This document shows positions 54,307 to 63,147 of a stretch of 64,000 nucleotides of DNA, piece by piece. The stretch is taken from the NCBI RefSeq assembly GCF_000763495.1, contig NZ_CP009576.1, positions 506,001-570,000 on the forward strand, in the 5' to 3' direction. The stretch's first letter is position 1. Every line of letters starts with the position of its first letter. The notes under the pieces were generated by a model. It worked only from the letters and a program-made list of their open reading frames with translations, searched no databases and was not told the DNA's origin. The stretch is from Listeria ivanovii subsp. londoniensis. Its GTDB lineage: Bacteria; Bacillota; Bacilli; Lactobacillales; Listeriaceae. Both the position numbers and the translations under genes were made by a program.

Positions 54307-56127
54307 ATGAAAAAACTTTTTAAACTTTTAATAGCAATTATATGTGTTGTTACATTAACATATCCAACTTTACCAGTTTTTGCGGAAGAAACTTCTTCTG
54401 GAAATAGTGTGGTAAATATTCCAGATGCGGCATTAAAAACATATCTAAACGGCCAGCTCAAGCAAGCAAGTGATGCTGATATTACAAATGACCAAATGGC
54501 ACTAATAAAATCAGTCACCATTTCAGGAACGAACTATACAGACTTGACAGGTTTAGAAGCTGCTGTAAATCTTAATACGCTTAATATTAGCAATACGAAT
54601 ATTACTACGTTAAACCCAATTAAAAATCAAATAGCTTTAACATATTTATCTGTTTCCGGTGATGCGATTACAGACAGCTTTTTCCCGGATTTGAACCAGT
54701 TGACAAATTTAGAAAGTATTAATGTCAGCAGCAAAAATGTTACTCATAATATTTTCGAAAAGTTTAATAAATTACCTAAATTAAGATACCTTTATGCACA
54801 AAATTCGATGTTAATCACAGATATTTCTGAATTAGCATCATTAGAAAATTTAGATACACTATTTCTTCAATTTGACGGTATTGATGATTTTAGACCTTTA
54901 AATGATTTTGCTAGTTTTAAGAATGGTAAACTTAAAGCTCTGGCAGCATTTGGTCAAAATACGGGTCGAACTAATCCGCGCATTGCTTTGAAGTCTGGCA
55001 AACTTGATTATAATGCAGCAGATCAAACACTTTATTTACCATTTTCGATGATGCCAAACCCATTAACTAGCTTTGATGGAACAGTGGCGCCATTTTCGAA
55101 ATCGACTTCTGCTAGTAACACCTATGTAGGTTTTAATGATGTTGCTGTTGCGAGCTCACGCCTAACAATTACAGACGACGGTATTACAATAAACGGTGTT
55201 ACCAAAGAAGAGTTTGATGGTTTAACAGAACTTGAGTACAATGCTCGCTTTGATTTTCCGACTGGTAGTTATCCAACACCACCAAACATGAGCTCCTATA
55301 CGATATCAGCTGGAACATATGATCAATACTTTGACATCAGTCATACACTTGATTTAACTGCAGATGAGAGTATTGGCTATAACCAATATACACCAACAAC
55401 TGAAGACCAATTTTTAAAAGATATTCATGCAGAAACAGACGATGGTACAGCAGTTCAAAGCAATTTTGATCAAGTAGTAGATTTTAATACACCAGGAGAA
55501 TATATGGTAACATTAAATGCGGAAAATAGCGCGGGACTTAAAGCAAATCCAGTAGAAGTGAAAGTAACTGTTTATGCAAAACCAATCATTAAAGCAGACC
55601 CATCTATCAGCTATGAACAGAAAACGACTAAAACCATCGAAGCGTTTCTAACAGAGACACATAGCTCGGCAACGGAAAACGCAACGCTTACAAGTGACTT
55701 TAATGATGTAGTAGATTTAAATACACCAGGCGAATATACAGTAACATTAAATGCGGAAAATGAACGTGGCCAAAAAGCCGATCCAGTCCAAATCATCGTA
55801 ACCGTTACAGCAAAAGTTGACCCAGAAAAACCAGTTCCACCGACAAAAGAAAAACCAGAACCAGAAGATAAAGAAAAACCGACAGACAATAAAACAGTCG
55901 AAACAAAAGAACCGACTAAAACAGCGGAAGAGCCAAAAAAATCAGTAGAATCACCAAGCGATTTAACTACTAAAGAAAATACTGAAGCAACAACTAAAGA
56001 AATAACAAGAACAACTGAACAAAAACTTCCTAAAACAGGTGATGCGGGTCTTGGTACTTGGCCAGTGGCGTTTACTAGCATTATGATGGGATTTACAGCA
56101 CTAATTCTCTTAAAAAAACGGAAATAA
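54307..56127 (+). CDS. LPXTG internalin, Lmo0514-like
   Basis: The protein has 606 residues. ATG 54307 is chosen for ACAAGGAGAG; the frame extends upstream through the promoter and is not used. Signal peptide about 1-27, a short degenerate LRR region (about 65-215), a beta-rich region, two similar bacterial Ig-like domains (each ending DFNTPGEYMVTLNAENSAG or DLNTPGEYTVTLNAENERG), a Lys/Glu/Pro/Thr-rich linker, then LPKTG, a hydrophobic helix and KKRK. Sortase A would anchor it. Function is unknown. Confidence 0.9.
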   Translation: MKKLFKLLIAIICVVTLTYPTLPVFAEETSSGNSVVNIPDAALKTYLNGQLKQASDADITNDQMALIKSVTISGTNYTDLTGLEAAVNLNTLNISNTNITTLNPIKNQIALTYLSVSGDAITDSFFPDLNQLTNLESINVSSKNVTHNIFEKFNKLPKLRYLYAQNSMLITDISELASLENLDTLFLQFDGIDDFRPLNDFASFKNGKLKALAAFGQNTGRTNPRIALKSGKLDYNAADQTLYLPFSMMPNPLTSFDGTVAPFSKSTSASNTYVGFNDVAVASSRLTITDDGITINGVTKEEFDGLTELEYNARFDFPTGSYPTPPNMSSYTISAGTYDQYFDISHTLDLTADESIGYNQYTPTTEDQFLKDIHAETDDGTAVQSNFDQVVDFNTPGEYMVTLNAENSAGLKANPVEVKVTVYAKPIIKADPSISYEQKTTKTIEAFLTETHSSATENATLTSDFNDVVDLNTPGEYTVTLNAENERGQKADPVQIIVTVTAKVDPEKPVPPTKEKPEPEDKEKPTDNKTVETKEPTKTAEEPKKSVESPSDLTTKENTEATTKEITRTTEQKLPKTGDAGLGTWPVAFTSIMMGFTALILLKKRK

Positions 56128-56216
56128 TCCAGTAAAACTATCTGCAAAAAGTGTAGCCTAAAATTCTTTTTATAGGGTAAAGTATACTATAAGAAAAGCT
56201 ATGGGAGGTTAGTATT

Positions 56217-56648
56217 ATGGATAAATATCACCGTATTCTTGTCGCTGTAGATGGTTCCGAACCAGCAAAACTAGCATTTGAAAAAGGATTAGAATTGGCA
56301 CTGAAATTAGATGGAGTGCTTGGGATTGCTAGTATTGTAGATTTACGTGCCTTTTCGCCAAACGTTTCCTATGATGGTACCTTGGAAGAAAAAGCAGAAC
56401 TTGAACTGAAAGGTAACGTGAATGAATACGCAGAAAAAGCCAGAGCAGCAGGAGTGAAACAAGTAGAAACTTTCGTTGCTAAAGGAAATCCAAAAGTCTT
56501 ACTTTCAACTGATATTCCAGCACAGTTCCAAGCAGACTTAATTATTTGTGGAGCTACAGGGATGAACCGAGTCGAAAAACTAGTATTAGGTAGCGTTTCA
56601 TCTTATATTATGGCACATGCGATTTGTGATACGTTAATAGCAAGATAA
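56217..56648 (+). CDS. Universal stress protein UspA family
   Basis: The protein has 143 residues. RILVAVDGSEPAKLAFEKGLELA at the start and GATGMNRVEKLVLGSVSSYIMAHA (ATP-binding G-x2-G-x9-G-S) near the end. GGGAGG precedes ATG 56217. Probably ATP-binding. A terminator follows. Confidence 0.93.
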   Translation: MDKYHRILVAVDGSEPAKLAFEKGLELALKLDGVLGIASIVDLRAFSPNVSYDGTLEEKAELELKGNVNEYAEKARAAGVKQVETFVAKGNPKVLLSTDIPAQFQADLIICGATGMNRVEKLVLGSVSSYIMAHAICDTLIAR

Positions 56649-56649
56649 G

Positions 56650-56681
56650 AAAAAGGAGCCGTGGGTAGGCTCCTTTTTTTA
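56650..56681. terminator. Bidirectional terminator
   Basis: AAAAAGGAGCC pairs with GGCTCCTTTTTTT between convergent genes. Confidence 0.9.
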
Positions 56682-56682
56682 T

Positions 56683-57495
56683 TTATTCTTGACCTTTTTC
56701 TACGTAACTCATATCATTTACATCTTCAATTTTGAAATTACCATCTTTATAAGTGATTTTTGTAACACTAGCATTTTGAATACCAGTTGCTGGAAGTTTA
56801 TAACCAGGCTCAATAGTATCAAGAAGTGCACCGATGCTTAGCCCATGAGAAACAAGAAGGACATTTTCATCGCCTTTCTTACTTTCTTTTTTCGCTACTT
56901 CTGTAATTCCATCTTTAAGTCGAGCTTGAATAGTTGCATAATCTTCAGCTGGCCAGTTTTCGCCTTCTTTCACGCGTGTTTTATCTAATTTTGCTATGCT
57001 ATCAGCAAACTCTTTTGGTGAAATTCCAGCACTTTGCCATTCTTCTAATGTTTTCCCTTGGCTTTTCGCAATATCTGACCACATATTGTGATTTAAATCG
57101 CCTTCATATGATCCAAAGTTAAATTCGCGGAAACGTGCATCTGTTTGCAATTTAGTATCCGAGGATTTAGCACTTTCTTCTAAAATAAGGTTCGCCGTTT
57201 GAATAGCGCGCCCACTGTCACTACTATAAGCAGCCCCAAAATCAACATCTTTTAATCCTTTTCCGGCAGACGTGACAACTTCCTCCCCAGCAGGTGTAAG
57301 TACTGCATCAGACCATCCTTGCACTCGGTCCGTGGTGTTAAGCATTGTTTTCCCATGACGTACAACATAAAATGTCACTGTACCATCTTTCTTTTCTGTT
57401 GTTTTTGTTTTGCTCGAAGTTGAATCGTTCCCACAGCCCGCAATCAGAAGTAAAGCGCAAAACATAACCATCACTTTCAAAACATTTTTCTTCAT
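56683..57495 (-). CDS. Histidine phosphatase (phosphoglycerate mutase family) lipoprotein
   Basis: The protein has 270 residues. Lipobox LLIAGCGND gives a surface lipoprotein. RHG motif YVVRHGKTMLNTTDRVQGWSD (near 44), second His in VSHGLSIGAL. The fold is a phosphatase, the substrate unknown. AAAAAAGGAG precedes the ATG. The transcript begins with a leader that can form an intrinsic terminator before the gene, and a cre-like site overlaps the -35, so carbon control is likely. This corresponds to lmo0517, next to the L. monocytogenes CRISPR site. Confidence 0.88.
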   Translation of the reverse strand: MKKNVLKVMVMFCALLLIAGCGNDSTSSKTKTTEKKDGTVTFYVVRHGKTMLNTTDRVQGWSDAVLTPAGEEVVTSAGKGLKDVDFGAAYSSDSGRAIQTANLILEESAKSSDTKLQTDARFREFNFGSYEGDLNHNMWSDIAKSQGKTLEEWQSAGISPKEFADSIAKLDKTRVKEGENWPAEDYATIQARLKDGITEVAKKESKKGDENVLLVSHGLSIGALLDTIEPGYKLPATGIQNASVTKITYKDGNFKIEDVNDMSYVEKGQE

Positions 57496-57524
57496 TCTTG
57501 TTCTCCTTTTTTATAAGTATTTAG

Positions 57525-57587
57525 CAAAATAAAAACCCAGATAAATTAGAAAAAAGCCCAAAAGCCATCTTCCAATCTATCTAGGTT
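57525..57587 (-). terminator. Leader terminator upstream of phosphatase lipoprotein
   Basis: On the minus strand AACCTAGATAGATT pairs with AATTTATCTGGGTT (14 bp including wobble, 26-nt loop), followed by TTTATTTT, about 30 nt before the start codon. Either it attenuates the gene or it ends a small RNA made from the promoter at 57637-57666. Confidence 0.75.
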
Positions 57588-57636
57588 ATGCCCAAATTAG
57601 GTAACATTCCTGAGTGAGTTATTTGTTTATAGAATG

Positions 57637-57666
57637 ATTTTAGCATAGATGGTAAGCGTTTACAAG
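57637..57666 (-). promoter_or_regulatory. Promoter with cre-like operator (minus strand)
   Basis: TTGTAA (-35), 17 nt, TAAAAT (-10) on the minus strand. TTGTAAACGCTTACC covers the -35 and matches the CcpA cre consensus WTGNAANCGNWNNC. CcpA would repress when preferred sugars are present. Confidence 0.65.
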
Positions 57667-57714
57667 TTTATGTGTTTTCTGTCGATGTGTGGTAGCGTAA
57701 AAAGTACTGGAGAC

Positions 57715-57866
57715 CGACAGATTTGCGGGATACATTGGGAGAGAATGAGAGTGGGAGGGATTTGGGTTTTGAATAGTAATTTTAGGAAGTTGAAAAGCCA
57801 ATTTTGAGATAGGTCGACAAAAATAGCTTTGTGAGGTAAGATGGGAGTAGGGATGAAAATGGACGG
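57715..57866 (+). promoter_or_regulatory. CRISPR leader of main array
   Basis: A 152-nt leader, starting CGACAG and holding GGTAAGATGGGAGT at 57835-57848, 18 nt before the first repeat. It matches the leader at 51498-51649, which fixes array orientation as left to right. Confidence 0.85.
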
Positions 57867-59964
57867 GTTTTAACTACTTATTGTGAAATGTAAATTTTTT
57901 TGTGGACAATTTCCATTGGTGATTTGCCGAAGGTTTTAACTACTTATTGTGAAATGTAAATATCGATACAAAGAAAATAAAAAGCATTCCGTATGTTGTT
58001 TTAACTACTTATTGTGAAATGTAAATTCAAGCCGGAAGCTGCTAGTACTTCCCCTGATTTCTCGTTTTAACTACTTATTGTGAAATGTAAATTTCATTGG
58101 CGCTAATATAAACGCAATTAATAAGACTGTTTTAACTACTTATTGTGAAATGTAAATTTTTTTAAGAACTCGGATAAAGGTTTTATGGAATTTGGTTTTA
58201 ACTACTTATTGTGAAATGTAAATGTCATTTGAATCAAATTCGCATCTTCCATGATTCGGGTTTTAACTACTTATTGTGAAATGTAAATATTGAAGAGCAA
58301 TATGCTCCGGAAGAGGACTCTGGGTTTTAACTACTTATTGTGAAATGTAAATGTGATAAATGAACAAGTGAAAGCATCGGTGAAATTAGTTTTAACTACT
58401 TATTGTGAAATGTAAATTTTTCAGACTAAGACAGCGGATTTATATCATATTGTTTTAACTACTTATTGTGAAATGTAAATATGAGTTAGAAAAGATGGGA
58501 ATAAGAACAGAAATTGTTTTAACTACTTATTGTGAAATGTAAATACATAACCTTCTAGTTGATAGTATTTTGTAACAAAGTTTTAACTACTTATTGTGAA
58601 ATGTAAATAAAGAAATATGCGAGAATCTTTTGCAAATTCCTTGTTTTAACTACTTATTGTGAAATGTAAATAAAGGCTTTCCAGATTTATTCGGATTTCG
58701 CGGAACGTTTTAACTACTTATTGTGAAATGTAAATAATTAAAAATGCTAACAAAAAACTTGCGGATATGCTGTTTTAACTACTTATTGTGAAATGTAAAT
58801 AAGCTAACAATAGACATTGCGACCGCTAAAAAGACAGTTTTAACTACTTATTGTGAAATGTAAATATAAACGAGGGGAAATAGGCAAGTAAACCCCATCA
58901 AGTTTTAACTACTTATTGTGAAATGTAAATGCGATACAAACGTTAGAAAAGTCAACGATTATTGCGTTTTAACTACTTATTGTGAAATGTAAATTTTACC
59001 TGACTGCCTACCGAAGTCCACTGCGCTGCGTTTTAACTACTTATTGTGAAATGTAAATGTCAAAGCCACTTAGCGCAATAATCTCCGGTGACTTGTTTTA
59101 ACTACTTATTGTGAAATGTAAATACCACATCCGTTTTAGTAGTTAATGCTGTTGTTGAAGGTTTTAACTACTTATTGTGAAATGTAAATACTGGATATAA
59201 AGGTTCTTTCAAGCAAGAGAACATCAGTTTTAACTACTTATTGTGAAATGTAAATTTAGAAGGGGCAAAAATTGAAATTAGAAATTCGCAGTTTTAACTA
59301 CTTATTGTGAAATGTAAATTTTATTAGTCCGCCAGTCATTGATACTAGTTTTCGTTTTAACTACTTATTGTGAAATGTAAATTCAACTATATGTTTAGTC
59401 ACTTCGAACTTTTGATTAAGTTTTAACTACTTATTGTGAAATGTAAATGTTTTTAAAATAGCTACATTACTGCTACTAAGTTCGTTTTAACTACTTATTG
59501 TGAAATGTAAATGTCTGTATTGCTAGAAAAATAACTGCTCTTGATAGTTTTAACTACTTATTGTGAAATGTAAATTACCTTGCTGGGGAGCTGGATATAT
59601 TGGCTTTTGGTTTTAACTACTTATTGTGAAATGTAAATTAAGTTAAATTGCTTTCAATTCGCAAATCTTTTAATTGTTTTAACTACTTATTGTGAAATGT
59701 AAATCCTCTCGTGAGTTCTATTTTTTGTCTCGCTACTTCGGTTTTAACTACTTATTGTGAAATGTAAATGAAGGATAAAATATTTTAAGAGTAGGTGAAA
59801 TCCTACGTTTTAACTACTTATTGTGAAATGTAAATAACGATTTGTGTCTTTATTTCGAAAAAGGAAATGAGTTTTAACTACTTATTGTGAAATGTAAATA
59901 CTGCAGTTGTTTTATAAGTTTTTACCTAGTCAATCGTTTTAACTACTTATTGTGAAATGTAAAT
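57867..59964 (+). CRISPR. CRISPR array, 33 repeats, 32 spacers (subtype I-B)
   Basis: The 29-nt repeat begins GTTTTAACTACTTATTGTGA and ends AATGTAAAT. I counted 33 starts from 57867 to 59936, spaced 64-67 nt, so spacers are about 35-38 nt. All repeats look identical by eye, including the last, which is unusual because the distal repeat often decays. The leader is on the left. cas6 and a cas8-type gene of a probable I-B operon begin about 3.2 kb to the right. Spacer targets cannot be identified here. Confidence 0.98.
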
Positions 59965-60286
59965 ACTTCTGGAATATGTGGGAAGAAAGAACGAAGTCGA
60001 CATTTATATCCTCTGAACGTGCAATTGTATAATAAATCGAAGGGACTTAAATATCGAAATTGATTTTGAAAATGTGGTTAATTATTGAACAGTATAATTG
60101 GCATGTGTGGAAGGGAAATTCAATACATACCAAGAGACAGATGCGTTTTTCGATGTGTGAAAATGAAAGAGTAGAAACATGGTTCTACGCAACGGATTAA
60201 ACCAGATAGAAACAATTATGTCCGTTTGGAGTAAATTGAGAAATTGCAACAAAAAAACAAGGAACTAGTGCAAAATTAGTTTCTTG
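59965..60286. other. Intergenic region right of the array
   Basis: About 320 nt. The first 36 nt after the last repeat are spacer-sized but no repeat follows. A small hairpin (GTAGAA/TTCTAC) lies near 60172-60190. A terminator for the minus-strand gene lies at 60245-60288. Nothing else seen. Confidence 0.5.
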
Positions 60287-60288
60287 TT
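60245..60288 (-). terminator. Terminator of DUF1433-like gene
   Basis: On the minus strand AACAAGAAACTA pairs with TAGTTCCTTGTT, then a T-rich run. Confidence 0.8.
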
Positions 60289-60799
60289 AGAGAGGGTGTC
60301 GGTTATTTTGAAGGATAGAAGTTTCTAGAGACTGCAGGTCAGTCATAATTTCTTGAACAGAACGTGTTTTTAACGAAGATTCTTCTGTATTAGATTCTTT
60401 TTCTTTCTTCTTTTTGGCTTTTTCTTCGGCTTCAATCTCAGATACATTTTTAGATTCATAGAGGAACTCTTTTTTTAAATAATTATTGTTCAATTCTGTT
60501 GCTGTATCAACGACTTCTACACCATTTTTACTATCCATCGGAGCATCAATCCAAAGTTCTTTATTATCGTTAACGTATCCCTCGATATGGACTACCCCAG
60601 TAGGATTAGTATGAGTACCTATGAGAGTTATTTTTTCTATGTCGTTATAAGTGTAGTTTAAAAATTTTTCAATACGTGGTTTTTGTTCAGTCATTAATTC
60701 TTTTTCTTGATGTTTCATGTATAAGTACCCTCCTAAAATGATACATAGTATAATAAGTGGTATGATTGATATGATGATGAATTTCTTTTTTCTTTTCAT
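60287..60799 (-). CDS. Membrane-anchored DUF1433-like protein, candidate immunity
   Basis: The protein has 170 residues. The start at 60799 has GGGAG upstream. A basic start and one membrane helix (IIISIIPLIILCIILGGYLYM) precede an external domain (FLNYTYNDIEKITLIGTHTNPTGVVHIEGYVND) resembling DUF1433. The Cys in the helix lacks a proper lipobox. It is divergent from a T7SS-type lipase gene with a shared 60-bp promoter region. Staphylococcal lipase toxins of this kind have an outer-surface immunity lipoprotein (TilA), so this may play that role. Inference. Confidence 0.6.
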   Translation of the reverse strand: MKRKKKFIIISIIPLIILCIILGGYLYMKHQEKELMTEQKPRIEKFLNYTYNDIEKITLIGTHTNPTGVVHIEGYVNDNKELWIDAPMDSKNGVEVVDTATELNNNYLKKEFLYESKNVSEIEAEEKAKKKKEKESNTEESSLKTRSVQEIMTDLQSLETSILQNNRHPL

Positions 60800-60858
60800 G
60801 TAGTAAACTCCCGTCTTTTGTTTCATACAAGGTAAGTATAACATACGAGGTGATGAAA

Positions 60859-62088
60859 ATGGCAGAATTTACAGACGAACAATATTTTAATTTAGCTGAT
60901 AAAGTATATGAAAACAAAGTATTAAAGCGAGGATTATTAATAAGATTAAAAGATGGTTCACAGTGGCGTGTAATTAATTCGATTGATAAACAAGGAAGTG
61001 GTTTACAAGCCGTCGCCGTTGTACAAGCAAAAGAGTACAAAAAAGGAAAAACATCTTATGATGACGCTATTTTTGTGGCACGAGGTTCAGAACCAAATGC
61101 CAAGCAATTTATGAAGGATTGGATCCACACGGATGTTGGGAAACTGGGTATTGGACAGAAACCAGAAACGGATAGAAAGTTAAAAAAAGCTGTAGGACAA
61201 CCGTCTCAAACAGTGGCTGATTTTGCTAAAAAATGGTCGTTACCGGGAAAAGGAATTGCTCAATTACCAGCTTGGTACAGCAATACAGACAACCAATTTT
61301 ATGATTATCAAGTGTTTGTGAATCAGACGTTAAAGGATTATCAGATTCCCAATTATACGTTTACAGGGCATAGTTTAGGTGGTGCTTTATCGCAATATAT
61401 GGGCGTACAAAAAAAGAAAAAAACGGTGACATATGCAGCAGCTAATCCGTTTCGCTTATTGACGAAGGAACAACAAGAAGCAGTGGAAAATGGAGATTTT
61501 GATAGCCTTATTACAGATTATCGTCATCGTTTAGATCCAGTAGGAAAGATTGTTCCTGGAGGTATGGTGATAGGGAAACAATTTATTATGGATATGAATT
61601 CGGATGTGTCTTTAGGTTCGTACATTTTCATGGGGCATTTAAAGGGAACGTTTGCTGGCATGTTTACTGCCAGTGGTTCAGCGAAATTAAAAGTGAATCC
61701 AGATATGGTCATTCAACAAGCTCGTCGATTGGATGATGTGTTAGCGATTATGCAACAAACCCAATATCGCATGCAAGATTTAGAGGAAGAAGTAGCGAAA
61801 AGGTCGCGAAAGCTTCGAGCAGATTTAGAGGATGATACGAGGAAAGGCGCTCGTTTTAGTGAATTAACGGTATGGGATGTGGATGAAGCGTTAACAGAGC
61901 GTGCGGTGAAATATCATGGTGGGGTTTATACTTTTCATGACCCAGCTAAATTTGAAGCTTTTTATGTGTTAAATGAACAACAAATGCAACGTTTACGTGG
62001 TTTTCAAGAGGAATTAATTCAAGCAGCACAATCGATACGAGAGAAAGATATTTCTTTAGGAGATTGGATAGCTCATAATCAGCCATAG
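60859..62088 (+). CDS. TslA-like type VII lipase toxin with C-terminal helical export domain
   Basis: The protein has 409 residues. ATG 60859 is chosen with GAGGTGA 6-12 nt upstream. The N-terminal class 3 lipase-like domain (about 1-280) has GHSLGGALSQYMG (nucleophile Ser, near 170), Asp in YRHRLDPVG and a His in FMGHLKG. The C-terminal third (about 285-409) is helical and coiled-coil, with no signal peptide. This reverse order (enzyme first, helical targeting region last) is that of the TslA phospholipase toxins of the type VIIb system, described in Staphylococcus and found in Listeria. The partner TlaA-like proteins are not seen on this side. Confidence 0.75.
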   Translation: MAEFTDEQYFNLADKVYENKVLKRGLLIRLKDGSQWRVINSIDKQGSGLQAVAVVQAKEYKKGKTSYDDAIFVARGSEPNAKQFMKDWIHTDVGKLGIGQKPETDRKLKKAVGQPSQTVADFAKKWSLPGKGIAQLPAWYSNTDNQFYDYQVFVNQTLKDYQIPNYTFTGHSLGGALSQYMGVQKKKKTVTYAAANPFRLLTKEQQEAVENGDFDSLITDYRHRLDPVGKIVPGGMVIGKQFIMDMNSDVSLGSYIFMGHLKGTFAGMFTASGSAKLKVNPDMVIQQARRLDDVLAIMQQTQYRMQDLEEEVAKRSRKLRADLEDDTRKGARFSELTVWDVDEALTERAVKYHGGVYTFHDPAKFEAFYVLNEQQMQRLRGFQEELIQAAQSIREKDISLGDWIAHNQP

Positions 62089-62099
62089 GAGGTTTATGT

Positions 62100-62510
62100 A
62101 TGTATCAAAGTACGTATCAACGAGGCATGGAAATGGCAACAGGCAGTCGTTCTGGTGAATTACTGTATCAAGCAAAACAATTAAGAGAACGGCTCGATAA
62201 AGGCGATTTAAGTGACAAAGAACGAAGCAATTTAGTGATGGCAGAAAGAGAGCTTATCCAGCAAGCGCAAAAAATTGATTTAAAGAAAGCCGTCAAAAAA
62301 GGCGCTACAAAAATAGAGGATGTACTTGATGAAGAAATGGACCGTGTACAAAAAAATTATCCGACGGTACAAGAAGACCTCCAAGCAGTGCAAGTGACGT
62401 TAAAAGACGCCTTTGAATCAGCGACAGGAGATGCGGTATTTACGTGGCTACAAACGACTCGAACAGAAGCGATACAAGCGAGTAGGGAAGCGTTAGAAGC
62501 TTCGTGGTAA
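62100..62510 (+). CDS. Helical partner or accessory of the TslA-like toxin
   Basis: The protein has 136 residues, highly charged and helical (KQLRERLDKGDLSDKERSNLVMAERELI). AGGAGG precedes ATG 62100, 11 nt after the toxin stop, so it is in the same operon. It could be a T7SS targeting partner. I do not recognise a family, and it is longer than usual TlaA proteins. Confidence 0.6.
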   Translation: MYQSTYQRGMEMATGSRSGELLYQAKQLRERLDKGDLSDKERSNLVMAERELIQQAQKIDLKKAVKKGATKIEDVLDEEMDRVQKNYPTVQEDLQAVQVTLKDAFESATGDAVFTWLQTTRTEAIQASREALEASW

Positions 62511-62711
62511 GCCAGCACAAGAGATAGAAACGAATTAAATAGGAAGTGTTCACGGTAAAATGGCTGACAGGACGGAGAAGAGGGATTTAAGGAATGGATA
62601 CGAGCATACGCTTTACACGCTAATGTTGAACCTTTGATCGAGTTTTAGACGGCGAGGGGGTTATGTTTTTGCTTGCCAAATAGGCACTGCCACTAAAAAT
62701 GAGAATAAAAG

Positions 62712-62762
62712 AAAAACACTTTCGTTGGATTCATGTAAAATGAAATTAACGAAAGTGTTTTT
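62712..62762 (+). terminator. Terminator behind TslA-like module
   Basis: AAAAACACTTTCGTT pairs with AACGAAAGTGTTTTT. Confidence 0.85.
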
Positions 62763-62815
62763 CCCATCATATCCCACATTTCTGAGCAGACAGTTTATTT
62801 TAAAAAAGGGCGTGA

Positions 62816-62874
62816 GGTAAGATGGGAGTTACGATGAAAAGTGGCGGGTTTTAATTTAAATATTGGAATTAATG
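62816..62874 (+). repeat. Orphan CRISPR leader core with decayed repeat
   Basis: GGTAAGATGGGAGT (62816-62829) is followed after exactly 18 nt by GTTTTAA (62848), like both other leaders. The bases after GTTTTAA (TTTAAATATTGG...) no longer match the repeat well. It lies 270 nt before cas6. Confidence 0.75.
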
Positions 62875-63147
62875 ATTTTGGTGGTAGAGATGTGAATATT
62901 TTGACTACGACTTATAAAACAGCCTTTGAATTCTAGATATTTGTAATAATATTCATGCTTATTTAATATATTTTAAAAAGTAGTAACTAATCAAGCTCTG
63001 AATCACCTTGAGAATAAAAGTGAATTATTTCAATAATATAAATGAGAAATGCCAAGAAATACACTGCTTTTTTAAGGGTTTTATTTTCACTGGATTTAGT
63101 AGTTATTTTATGTTAAATTAAACACAAATAGCGGAGGAGGTGACACG

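Larger units (their letters stand above)
62511..63147 (+). other. Region with gene debris and orphan CRISPR leader
   Basis: About 640 nt. The left part has short broken frames (e.g. FKEWIRAYALHANVEP before a stop near 62645) that look like a decayed gene. A terminator lies at 62712-62762. An orphan leader lies at 62816-62847 and a promoter region for cas6 further right. Confidence 0.55.

Noticed and set aside
55611-56147. 178-residue antisense ORF in the LPXTG internalin
   Set aside because: It mirrors the Lys/Glu/Pro/Thr-rich linker, which gives long open frames on the other strand.
59320-59353. Self-targeting spacer against 51467-51479
   Set aside because: One spacer shares TAGTCCGCCAGT (12 nt) with the DNA before the rliB-like leader, but the match then ends. 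Too short for targeting; likely chance.
57867-59964. Coding potential across the CRISPR array
   Set aside because: Repeat-driven frames have stops in most spacers and no ribosome site.
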